Assembly (NCBI GenBank): GCA_008638375.1
Contig: CM018052.1
Coordinates: forward strand, 24,521,071-24,585,070
Origin: Nyssa sinensis
Taxonomy: Eukaryota; Streptophyta; Magnoliopsida; Cornales; Nyssaceae
Direction of reading: 5' to 3'
Length of the DNA stretch: 64,000 nt
This document shows positions 1 to 11,375 of the stretch, piece after piece. Made by a program: the position numbers and the translations under genes. Below the pieces are notes generated by a model. The model searched no databases, had not been told where the DNA came from, and saw nothing but the letters and a program-made list of their open reading frames with translations. How positions within the stretch are numbered: position 1 is the first letter of the stretch; every line of letters starts with the position of its first letter.

Positions 1-1532
1 TCCTCTTCTTAGTACCCGGTATCTTCCCAAACCTCACTAGTTAGATGAGTGCCAATTGTGCTAACACGTCTTTGCCAGACAACAATGGAGGTGACAATTT
101 GCGCTCAATTTTTTCATCAAACAGATGCTTCTGCCGATTTCGCCAACCATGTGATGGCGGTAGAAAACGACGATGGCACATGTAGCATATCTTCTTCCCA
201 TTGGACAAATGTAGGGAACATGCATCCTTTATTACAAACCGGACATGCCAGATATCCGTTAGTGCTCCACCCAGATAAGTTTCGGTATGCTGGAAAGTCA
301 TTTATGGTCCACAGTAACGCTGCATGCAATTGAAATGTCTCATTCTTAGAGACGTCGTATGCCTCCACTCCCACCTCCCACAATTCCTTCAACTCGTCCA
401 CTAAAGGACGCAAATACACATCAATTTCATTACCAGGAGACTTCGGCCTTGGAATAAGCAATGACATGAAGATAAATGGTTCTTTCATACATTTCTACGG
501 TCGCAAGTTATACGGCACAAGTAACACTGGCCACATGCTGTAGGCATTATTCATGTCATCGAACGGATTGAAACCGTCGCTAGCCAGCCCAAGTCGTACA
601 TTACACAGCTCATTTGCAAACCCTTCGTCATTTGTATCAAACTCAGCCCAAGTTTGTGAATCTGCCGGATGCCTACATACATTTTCCTCAGCAACACGCT
701 TCTCCTTATGCCACCGCATATCTTCTGCCGTCTTCTGAGACATGTACAACCTTTGTAGCCTCGGTTTTAAGGGAAAATATCTCAGCACCTTGTGCGGAAT
801 TGTCTTGCTCTTTCTTTCATTCAGCTTGTACCCGTGTTCGTGGCACATCGTACACTCGTTACATTGTTCAGTCTCCTTCTAAAATAATATGCAATCGTTT
901 TTACAAGCATGTATGGGAATATACCCGAGGCCCAAATTTCTTAATATTCTTTTCACCTCGTAATATGATTTCGGAAGGGTCTCCCCAGTAGGAAGCGCTG
1001 CTTTAATCAATTCAATGGGCATATTAACTGATTTGTTACTCCAACGGTTGATAGTCTTAATATGAAGGAGTTTCACGAGAAAGTCCAATTTCGAAAACTT
1101 ATCACAACCCGGATATAACGGCTGCCTTGCTTCCCTCAACAACGACTCAAATGCAGTCGATTGTCCCATGTCACTCCTATGACTACTCGCCCTAGTTGTA
1201 GCCCCCTGCATGTCTGCTAGCATTTGTGGCAAGCCTTCGTAACCAACCCCAAAGTTATCACCAAAGTCATCATCGTCATCTTCTTCTTTATCATCAAATA
1301 CCACTTGTACGTCACGGCGTTCCCCGTGAAATTCCCAACACGTATACCTCTTGTCCATCTCGTGTTCGAGTAGGTGCTCTTTGGCCTCATCTATGTGCAT
1401 ATAATCCCTATTATTGCACATCTTACATAGACATTTTATCCTATTTCTCCCATCTACAGATGCAAGAGCGAACTCAATAAAATTTTTGATCCCCTTCACA
1501 TACCCTTGCAAATACTTGCCCCTCAAGTCCAT
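1..1532 (-). pseudogene. CACTA (En/Spm) TNP2-type transposase, broken and cut by window edge
   Basis: The ATG at 1532 opens a 217-codon stretch (879-1532) that looks like the N-terminal transposase-associated domain: CKMCNNR plus an H/W-containing segment ending TCWEFHGE. In the same frame follow 495-848 (SDGFNPFDDMNNAYSMWP) and 117-488 (LLWTINDFPAYRNLSGWST, then LACPVCN), which are signatures of the plant TNP2 transposase family. The reading frame then shifts by one within or just after the CPVC motif and continues in 41-301 (CHRRFLPPSHGWR, LSGKDVLAQL). In-frame TAG codons at 879-881 and at the end of the 495-848 block sit where family members usually have Trp. Another stop lies near 41. The protein would excise and insert CACTA elements by binding their termini; this copy cannot encode it. 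The C-terminal half is outside the window. Confidence 0.9.
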
Positions 1533-2050
1533 CTAACTCTTATCCATTTTCGTTTACCTAATACAAGTAAAAAATGATACTCGTTATAAATATGAAACAT
1601 GAATCCTATCACCTCCAACTTCTCTCTAAAGGGTAAGGTGGTCCTATCCCATTCGTGAATGCACAATCTATAATGCAATCAGCAACAAATCAAATGCTTG
1701 ATTCCACTCGGACAAAATTTCGGCAGCATCTTCCCACGGTTCTCCAAGTATACGAGATAGACGTTAGCACGCCTAAATATATACCTAGAGAACAATAGGA
1801 GACTGTACTGAAATTTTATCATAGTGAAATATTGAAGCATATGCGTTATTGATTGCAATACAGATTTATGCATTCTCGAACTGTCCTCTTTGGACAATTC
1901 AAGAATCGATTTTCAAACACACGAGCCCAATCGCGAATAAATTTTGCGACAAGATTCACATATGATGAAAATGACTCCCGAACGGGGCTAGGCTTACATG
2001 AATGCAATTAGAAAATTCATTAGTGTAAGGGAAAACTCTGATTGTCAGAT
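1533..2050 (-). repeat. Upstream region of the CACTA transposase, also present near 18.3-18.9 kb
   Basis: Non-coding sequence immediately 5' of the transposase start. Patches are shared in the same orientation with 18330-18870, for example TGCACAATC-ATAATG, CATGGTTCTCCA/CACGGTTCTCCA, GCCTAAATATATAC and CGAACGGG. I infer both are decayed copies of the 5' part of one CACTA family. No terminal inverted repeat is visible at the right side of this copy. Confidence 0.5.
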
Positions 2051-3619
2051 AGAGTTTTGCTTTAAAAAACATTAACAATAACTTTGAAAATGCCAATACA
2101 AAAAATATTGATCTTGGTTAATAACAAGTAAAAGTACCTAGTTTTCAATTTTTATCTATTAATTAAGGTCATTCATCAAGAATTATTTACTTGGCACTTG
2201 ACAACAACAACTTAACCAACAAAAGCAAATCAATTGCTACCTAAACCCACTAACTGACTTAATAGGTCAGGTGTATCTATGTGGCATGCATCTTCTGTAA
2301 GGTAAAGGCATTTTTGAAACAGAGAATCTTTTTCTTTTTTATCTTACTTTAAATATCTCTAACGTGCAAGAAGTACTTGAACACCTAAACACCCAAAATG
2401 CCCTTATTTATTACTAAATCTTGGATAGCATACAAAATAGATTTCTTCATTACTTCAATATCCGTTTAAATTTACTAAATAGGGATTGAAAATACTCACC
2501 TATAAATGAGTTTGATTAATACATAAACTCCTCAATTAATGATAATCCTTAAAACTATGATGTAATCTTACACAGCAATTTTAATGACTCGAGAGGAGTT
2601 CTAGTGGGAGAAGAATTGAAAACCCCTTACAGATGTTTTATACAGTTGTATAAAACTCTAGAACACTACCTAAAAGGTGGAGTCCACCATACAAGTCTAC
2701 AGACTCTACACTATACAAGAGGATTCTAGATAACACTAGAACTTTCTGGACGCTTTGAACATGCAAACACAAAAACATTCCATTAAGTGTCTGCGTGGTA
2801 GAACTTCTGTCAAAATTCGTGAGTTGTCACAATATGCTGACCTTAGAAGAAATTTAAAAAAAATAAAATTCTGACTTATCTTATAAACCATCCAAAGGTT
2901 GATAGATCCAAAATTCGTAGTGCTTAGAGACGATGATAGAATAGTCAAGGTGTGTAGTGACCCAATGGCATTTCCTGCTTATTCCCAAAGGGAAGGGCAG
3001 AGTTCAAGTATCCGCAGGGGCAAGGGATTGACCTAGGCATTCAAAAAGAAAAAGAAGGATGGTGATAGAATAAGGAAATCTATCTCAAGTTTGCATACAA
3101 AAATATAAGCCATCAACATACATGTTAGTGCAATTACTTTAACTAAAGTGAGCAGATTGGGATGATTAGAAGGTAATAGGAGGACAAGTTGAGACTATAA
3201 CAAAAGATATCATCATAATGATTTAATAGAAGCGCGAGGCCTTAAAGTTGTAGAAGATGATAAAGGTAGGGAATCAGGTAGATGAAATACAGTTTGCTGA
3301 GTAGGAATTCTACCCCACCAATGATGAATGAATAATGAATCTAACCACTATGAACTTTTACTTCACAAGCTCACTTTACATAATGTGTTCTACCCAAATG
3401 TCTTCAACTCAAAGCACTTTTAGGTTGCAACATTTCAGTTTATCAATACCAACAGTCATATAAAACTGAGCAGAAATTGCATTAACAACTTTCTTGGGAA
3501 AATATCAAATTGTGTAGGTAATTGTGTCAATCAATTGATCTTGATCTTTGTCAGTGTAGCAAAGGTGGAAGGAGCCCTAAAAGAAAACATGAAAGAGAGT
3601 TTTCTTAGTGAGGATGAGG
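2051..3619. other. AT-rich spacer without recognisable genes
   Basis: I see no convincing coding region. Short open frames such as 2736-2948 have no family resemblance. With 14458 onward this was one continuous sequence before the retrotransposon at 3625-14452 inserted; the junction is marked by the GACAC duplication. Confidence 0.6.
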
Positions 3620-3624
3620 GACAC

Positions 3625-6600
3625 TGTCACGCCCCGAATTTCAACGAACCTGAGGTGCGAGTAACGAGACAAAAGAAAATAAAATAATGAAGAAATAAAA
3701 GATAATTAAGGACGATCTCATACATTCTACATGCTGTTTTGATACATACATAAGGTCTGGTCTATTTGTTCACAACATACAAAATAAAATACAGTCTCGG
3801 GCTTATGCCCTTACACAATATCAAAAGCGCTCCTTGGGCCCAACATAATCCCCAATCAGATTGTCTCTGTGTCTCGTACAACTGGGACATCATCTGAAAT
3901 GTTTGCCCCACTAAAGGGGTCAGCTCAACATGCTGGTACAATATAATGCTAATGCAAGAAATAAAACTATGGGCGTGGCATGTGCAAGTGTACAGTTATT
4001 TCTATATGGCATTCGATATTATGATGACAGTACATGAACAGTATACAGTATATGAGCAGTATGCGTGACACACCCATGCAACTCTATGCCCACTCATGTC
4101 TCATGATACGGCCCTTCCCCGCTGGCATGAGTACCGCCGACTATGTCTCGCTTCACGGTCCAGAATCCGTCAGGCTTGCGAGTACCTAATGGCCGATTTT
4201 GGGTTTTTCACCACAGGATCTGCACCCTCATAATGCAAAGCACCAAGTGCTCAACTCACGCCATGCACAAGGAATCACACTATGCCAAGATGCTTTGATT
4301 CATTCACGCCACAATATAATCTCAATGATGAATCTCATTCATATATGAAGCATGCTTTCAAATACATATCTCATAATGTCAACAATTCTCAAAGCATATA
4401 ATTCACACACTTCACTAACACATGCGATATACATACAATCATTATTCATGTCATCACCCAACTTACAGCAAGATAGCATGAAGCACATAAGCATGTGAAC
4501 AATCAAGCAAACACGTGAACAATCAAGGCAGCAGAACAAGTATTCCTAATCTCAATTCTATTTCTTACTTAGCACAATATATCGTACCTGATAACCGATC
4601 TCAAACTGGGAAAGTATACTCGTAGTAAAGTGAAATTACTGTAAGAACACCGAAGGTCAGGTCACCTTCTCTTGCCTTTCCGTGTCCCTAAAATCATAAC
4701 ATGAGACTCAGTTCAATTGTCATTTGAATTATGCTATTCATCAAATTTTATGTCTTTATCTTATAAGCTTCTATTTTGCTAAATTAAACTCTACTATTGA
4801 ATCAGGGATGTTGAAGAAAATAAGTTTAGGTTTTCGTAGAACTGAATTCGGACGTCTGGGTTAAAAAGGGCAAAATAGTCATTTTGCACTTTTCACGGGT
4901 CCTTACACTTCGAGACTTCTTTCCACAAATCGGACTCCACGGTTGAGTCCGGAATGCTCGAAATAATAAAGTTTCACTATTTGTTTACCTAATTCGGAGT
5001 TCGTTTGACTGTACTTCAATTCAGGGGCATTTTGGTAATTTTATATGTTGCTACGTGTCTTTTATTTTTTGGGACTCCGTCTTGTAAAATGGACCTCACC
5101 ATTGGCTTCAGAATAGTCGAGATAGTCAAAACACACTAATGACTTGTCCCATTTGGACTCCGGGATATTTTTGAATATTTAATTAATTAAATTAATTAAT
5201 TAATTAATTAATTTAATTAATATTTTATTAATATTTAATTCTGGTGGGCCTAACTGTAATTTCTCCAAAGTTCAGGGGTTAAAATGTAATTTCTGAAAGT
5301 TCAGGGTCAAGTTTGTAATTTTTAAAAGTCTAGGGGCAATTCTGTAATTTTGGAAAACCCTTATTCTCAATTTGGATAGCCAAACAGTGGCTAATCCAAA
5401 ACAGGGATAAGATATCCCTGTTCCCATTTAATTCTAATTTCTAATTTCTTATCCTTGTAGCCAAACAGACCCATTGGGTTTTTAATTTAAAACAGGGGAG
5501 CGACATGTGGCAGGGGCGGACCGGCCCAAGCCCAACCCGACCCGACCCAAGCCCGGATCAGCCCCCCCTTCGTCCCCGATTTTCTGGCGATGGGCCAGTA
5601 GGGTTCCGGTGCCTTCTCCGGCGCCGGCGACCATTTTCCGGTGGACTTTCATCGACTTTTTAATACAGTTTTCTTCGGTTTTTCTAGGGGATTACGTATC
5701 TAGAGTTTGTTTTCCCTTTCATCCATCAGAACCCTTCGAAATGACTAGAACCGTAGCTCCAGCCACCCCAAACCCAGATTCCGGCGAGCTTCATTTCTTA
5801 GTGTTTTTCTCACTGTTTTATTCCATTTTCTTTCCTAAAGATTTCCTGTATCTATGAGAGTTAGATCTAGGCCATTAGATTAAGTTTTGAGGCAAGAAAA
5901 ACGCACCAACCCGATTATCCTGCCCGACCTACAACTCCCTTTTCCTCTCTCATTTCTCAACCATTTTGGTTGATTCTTGTCCCTAAATTCTCCATATTTC
6001 ATACTCTTTCTAACCCTATACGCAAAATAAATTAATCATGCTAAAAAGAATTCAGAACAGAAGGTGGCTCACCTTGGTTTTTGGTTTCTCTCTCTAGCCG
6101 ACCTCCCCTTCTCTCTCCTGCTTCACCTCGGGTTCAAGCTCCTTGCTCTCCCTCTGTCTCTCAGTTTCTCTTCCTTTTCTTCCTCTCTTTACTCTTCTTT
6201 CCCACCCAACGAACAAATATACATATACACACACTCTCTCTATCATTTCTCTCTCTCTCCATTATTTGTCTCTCTACTCTCTCTCTCTACCAGACCTGTG
6301 CACCCTCTGATAACCTTCTTACACACACCACCAACCTACTGCCAGCTACTCTATGCCCTCTTTAGTGTGTAACACTCAATCTCTACACACACCCCCATCC
6401 ACACACTCACCCGTACACACACACCCACTTGCACAAATCTGACCCCTATATATATATATTCATATACATCCATGCATACACATAACATATATGAACACAT
6501 AATATTTTTCACATGACCTATATGCATATTCACACAATATATAATACATGCCTACATGCATCATTTGAATTAAATAATAATAATAAAAAAATAAAAATAA

Positions 6601-6675
6601 CTAATTAAATCAAAGAACAGGAAAATTTATTTATCCCAAAAAAAAAAAAAAAAAAAAATTTTCCTGGTCTTTACA
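3625..6675 (-). repeat. 3' LTR of the 3.6-14.5 kb chromovirus
   Basis: Begins TGTCACGCCCC and ends GGTCTTTACA on the plus strand, and aligns end to end with 11376-14452. It holds a TTAA-rich microsatellite (about 5177-5215), a GC-rich patch of GACCCGACCC-type units near 5535, and CT- and CA-rich tracts (about 6090-6440). Open frames here (5507-5857, 6064-6372, 6081-6365) are by-products of this composition and recur in the other LTR. Confidence 0.93.
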
Positions 6676-6690
6676 TCCTTCCCTCCTTAA
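6676..6690 (-). other. Polypurine tract of the 3.6-14.5 kb chromovirus
   Basis: Read on the minus strand this is AAGGAGGGAAGGA, directly followed by the LTR start TGTAAAGACC. It is the expected primer for plus-strand DNA synthesis. Confidence 0.8.
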
Positions 6691-6714
6691 AGAAATTTCG
6701 TCCCGAAATTTAAA

Positions 6715-7570
6715 ATAGAATACATCAAGGATCAAACAACTCGGGATACCTAGTACGGACCTCGGCCTCACGCTCCCAAGTAGCCTCCTCAACCCCATGA
6801 TGGTTCCAACGAACCTTGACCAAAGGGATGGTCCTCCCTCGCAAAACCTGGTCCCTCGAGTCCAATATCTACGGGTCTCTGGTCATAAGAAGCGTCGCCC
6901 TCTAGCTGAAGATCCACTCAATCTAATACATGGGAGGGGTCAGGCTGGTACTTCCTCAGCATCGACACATGAAAGACATCATGAACTCCAGATAGCTGCG
7001 GTGATAATGCCAGCTTATAAGTCACCTTATCAACCCTCCCAAGAATCTCAAAGGGGCCTATAAATCGTGGCGACAGCTTCCCATTGCGCCCAAATCTCCT
7101 CAAACCTCGTCTGGGAGATACCTTGAGGAACACATGGCCCCCAACCTTGAATGACAAGGGCCGCCGCCTCCTATCTGCATAACTCCTCTAGTGACTCTGG
7201 GCTGTCAACAAGCGCTGCCTGATCACTTGTATCTCATCTGTGGTCCCACGGACTATATCGGGTCCCAAAACAATTGTCTCTCCTACCCTTTGCCCAACAC
7301 ACCGGTGAACTGCTAGCTACGGTTGCAGGCAAACTCTACCAAAGCAAGGTGATCCTCCCAGCCACCCCTAAAGTCCATAACGCAGTCTCTAAGCATGTCC
7401 TCTAGGATCTGAATGGTACGCTCTGACTGACCATCAGTCTGAGGATGAAGGGTAGTACTAAACTTAGCTAAGTCCCTAAGGCTATCTGGAGGCTCTGCCA
7501 GAACCGGGCAGTGAAACGTGGGTCCCTATCTAAAACAATGGATAAGGGAATTCCATGTAGTTGTACTATC
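6715..7570 (-). pseudogene. Integrase C-terminal half plus chromodomain, pol remnant
   Basis: In minus-strand order: an integrase core piece near 7570-7300 ([19 protein letters not shown] start, then QTDGQSERTIQILEDMLR, then the WEDHLALVEFA region). Next comes the integrase C-terminal GPFEIL module (6918-7157: RFIGPFEILGRV, LSGVHDVFHVSMLRKY), then a chromodomain end at about 6790-6720 (EEATWEREAEVRTRYPELF). Stops and frame changes separate the pieces. The DGQSERT/DVFHVSMLRKY pattern is diagnostic of Ty3/gypsy integrase. The chromodomain would direct insertion to heterochromatin. Nothing upstream of the integrase core survives, so this is not a functional polyprotein. Confidence 0.85.
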
Positions 7571-9240
7571 TCTCGGTATAGTAATTAAAAGATCAATGTA
7601 AAATGCATAGTAACGTGTAGACGTGTAGCCTTACCTATGGATCACTCACCTCTCCCTCAGTCAGGCGATGTAGAATGCATTACCTCCTCCCATTACCATC
7701 TCCCCCGTAGGCTTCGCCTCACCGGTAGGCGTGCAGCGACGTGCAGACATCTCCACACTCCCTGCTAGGGTCTGATGCTAATCCCATTTGTAACGACTCA
7801 CTCTACATGGCACAACACCTAATGAAATCCTCAAAACACATTGGCTCATCAACGCCAATCCCTTTTCAATTTCCATCCAAGTATCACGACTCACCTCAAC
7901 AATTCAACACAATAAAAAGTAAGGGAAACTTCTCACTGGTCACAAGGATACCCTAAGGTCTTTCACACATGCTATGTCATCTAACCCACCTCAAATTAAT
8001 CCATGAAATTACTTAGTGATTTATCCCAATGGCATAAATACACATCATCTGTATCACAATGTAACCTATCATCCAATATTTTCTAAGTACTCTAATTACT
8101 CACAAGATATCAACAGTATAATCTAAAAGTAAAGCTATCATCTCCCACCTTAGTCTATATATAACTGAGACTAAGTGTCATGTATTAATAAGGACTAGCC
8201 TATTCATTTCATGTACGCATATATTGATTGGGTATACAAATGTGGACAGTGTAGTTTATGACTCTAATCATGAAACTTAAGTCAATATACCAAGGTTCAG
8301 AAAAATAAAACATCAGTGATACTCTTTACCAATTTCCTTTACGGACATACCCCAATTTTTTTTTTCACACACATGTATCCACACACACATACAAACACTT
8401 TTAAGCGTTCTCTTATACATGCATTAATAACAACCAGTCTGTATATAGTAAAAATAAAGTCATAATCGCAGCACCACAACAGTCACTAAACTAGCATGCT
8501 TATATAGAGTAAACGTACAACATTCAATAGCTAACACGTAGCTTACCACATCAGCACCCAGTATAAAATTTCATTCCAGGAATACACATATACATAAATA
8601 AGCACATAATCTATTGTATAGGTGACCAGGCACATTCCCAACCTTACGGATATTCAGGCTCATAGCCTATCTCACTGACAACAAGCATATAGTCTACTGC
8701 TTAATCTCATTCGTTATACTGTATAAAGGCAAGCATCAAATCCTAGATCATTAATAACCAAGCATACCCCACATTTTGCAATTTCACAATCTAAGGTAAC
8801 AAGCACTCATCTAATCATGTAATCCAAAGTAACCCAATTCAACTGAAAGTCTAACCCTTCTTAACCCACAATAAAGTCAATCTAAAAAGGATCTACAGAC
8901 ACTCCATGAAATAAAGAAAACATCTCCCTCAGGAGTACACAATCTCTCTTCCCCGGTAGCAGCCTATACTCGTCTAAAGTGTAAATAACCGATCTATCTC
9001 CAACATAATACCAATACTAGACGCATCAAATAAGATGAAGAATCCAAATAAGGCACGCGGTCAGCTATCTCTATCGAGTAGTCTCTACAGATTCTTGTCA
9101 ACATCACACTACCCCCAATGTCATGGCAACATAGTAAATATGAATGGATGAGATGTACTACAGTCTATCAGTATGCTAGTCCATAAACTAAACACAACAA
9201 AAAAAAATGTACCTCAAGACTCTGAAGGTCCAAAAAATAG
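7571..9240. other. Non-coding filler replacing most of pol
   Basis: About 1.7 kb of AT-rich sequence between the integrase remnant and the gag end. I could find no protease, reverse transcriptase or RNase H motifs on either strand. Both sides belong to the same retrotransposon, so this is either a derived interior or foreign filler picked up by the element. Confidence 0.6.
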
Positions 9241-9255
9241 GTGACTCTAGGCTAG

Positions 9256-10127
9256 CTACTGCATAACGCCACTCTGAGTGGTCTGGTCCTGCCTATCACC
9301 CCTCTGACTGAGAGTCCTGACACTCAATGCTGTAGGTGCATGCTGAAAATACGGTGTCGGAGGTCCTTGACCCAATAGTGGCTGTGGTAGAGGCACTTGG
9401 GTACACTGATAGAAATGTGGCTCCTCTAAGTCCTGGGAAATCGGCCTATGAGGACAATTGGCCCTAACATGGCCAGCCTGGTGGCATACAAAACAAAGTC
9501 GTGGAGTCCCCCGTCCTTGACTCTGTACTAGTGATGGGAATGACTCCTGACTAGACTCGATCCTCTGTCTCAAGCTGGGGTCCCTCAAAGGACAAGTGAC
9601 CATCTTGTGGCCAAGCTGTCTACAACAAAAACAAATAATAGTCCCTTGGGATGTGGATGTGAATGTGGAAGAAGCACCAGTCCGGAACCTCTTCAATAGC
9701 CTCCTACCAGTGTGAGTCTGGGCGAGTATAGATATCTGTGCAGCAGCGGCACGAGCTTGAGACCTCTTCGATGGCCTCTTACCAGTGTATATCGGGGTAG
9801 ACCTAGGGATCTGTGCTAGAGTCGCCTCGTTCTGGGTCTGGGGCTCTCTGACTCCTTTAAGCTCAGCCAACTCTCTCTCAGCCCTGACCGCTCTCGTCAC
9901 TACCTCCTGTATAGTGTGAAGGCATTCCCGCATAATGGTCGCTATGTCCCCAGAACACTAGTCTGCCCTACTTCCACTGGAGCAAGTGTAAAAATGACGG
10001 CCTCCTCAACTGCAACATCTGCCGAAGTAGCAGCTTGGGGCCAACTATGCCACGGTGGTGCAGTGGTCCTAGGCTCATCGTGTCTAGGTGGCATAAGCCT
10101 GGGAGTAGCTTGTCTCGGTGGCATGTC
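9256..10127 (-). pseudogene. Chromovirus gag with two zinc knuckles, capsid core deleted
   Basis: The N-terminus (MPPRQATPRLMPPRHDEPR, 9942-10124) is the usual start of chromovirus gag. It runs out of frame into 9256-9933, which begins CLHTIQEVVTRAVRAERELAEL, normally the tail of the capsid domain. The roughly 150-200-residue capsid core seems to be missing between them. Two CCHC knuckles follow and both keep all four ligands: CFCCRQLGHKMVTC and CFVCHQAGHVRANC. The 225-codon C-terminal frame is otherwise open. The product would bind RNA but probably could not build a particle by itself. Confidence 0.8.
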
Positions 10128-11360
10128 TACAAGTCCAAAGAGAAGAAAAATTAATACCCTATTAGATACAGGTATTAAAAGAACATTAAGTAAGTACTTG
10201 TCAACGCTTCACAATTTTGAAGTAACAACCACAATATATCATGACACACTTGCCTAATCCATACCTACATAACTAATGTCTATCATCACCACCCATTGGT
10301 TACACTAAACAATTTACACCGAGTTCTAACATAGCCCTCTACTAAGAAGGATTTTATCTAAACAATGTAATACACGCATACTTAAACGTTTGAACACTAG
10401 CAAGGTTTAACTCCTAGTGAATACTATCCAAAACAATACATCTCTCAACAACCAGGGTTTAACACAAGAACAGCTTTAGAAATCTAAAGATAAACACTCT
10501 AAGCATCCATCTATACACACAAGGCTCCACAAATCCAAATCCTTATTCTAGCATTTTAAGGTTTGATGTGTCTTTTATTATCTCTTACTTTTATAGCTAG
10601 GTGATAACCCTTCATGGATTACAGCTCCTTTCATTACTGGCTGATGGGACGTCATCCATTAACCGTAACTCAGGACCTGAGACCAATCCAGTCTGTATAA
10701 ATATCATTGTCATAGTACTATAACCCTTGAAAATTGGTTACTAACCTAGCTCACTCATACAGAATCCACAAACAACGGTCAATCAGGTAAACAACCAGGT
10801 TCACAACTTGCCCCCTAAGTAACTAGGCATAATGTCTACCGTGATGATAACTAAGTGTACAACCTACACCTCAAATCACTAGGCATACCGTCCATCCCAT
10901 CAAGTATACGGTCTATCACATAGACACGAGTTTCTAATCTTAGTCAACCACTACCACAAAAAAATTTCGCCTGCTCCCTATCTACCGGGAAGTCAAGTAT
11001 AGTGCATACGCGTGCACACCAATGCAACATGTGTATATAAAATATTTGAGCTAAAAGCTCAGTCATGTTCTTATCAGTGACTAGGGAGTACGTATAGCAT
11101 GTCATAATGTACACTTAACAAATTCTTCACACATTATATACATGTCATGCATCTCACTACATTAAATCACATAATCATGTATCATAACATATCATCAATC
11201 AACACGTAATCACAACAAGTCATGCTTCCAGTGTATAAAATCATATAACACATGAAATCCTATCGCATGCTACTAACAGTTCACACTAGGTCATTACTTT
11301 CACTCTAGGGTCTCATGGTGTTGTAACAACACCCCACGGTCTCTAGGTATTCGAACCTAA
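10128..11360. other. Long untranslated leader of the chromovirus
   Basis: AT-rich, non-coding sequence between the 5' LTR/primer site and gag (minus orientation). No gene or structured element recognised. Confidence 0.6.
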
Positions 11361-11372
11361 GCTCTGATACCA
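11361..11372 (-). other. Primer binding site, initiator tRNA-Met type
   Basis: Minus strand reads TGGTATCAGAGC, matching the complement of the plant initiator tRNA-Met 3' end. It lies three bases inside the 5' LTR end at 11376, which fixes the element's direction. Confidence 0.92.
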
Positions 11373-11375
11373 CGT

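Noticed and set aside
2911..2960. GTAGTG as the right terminus of the left-edge CACTA
   Set aside because: No adjacent TTTTTTGTAGTG-like repeat and no subterminal units.
5507..6372. Plus-strand ORFs of 94-116 codons as genes
   Set aside because: They lie wholly inside an LTR, recur in its partner near 13.3-14.1 kb, and consist of Pro/Ser/Leu-rich low-complexity sequence from CT-rich DNA.
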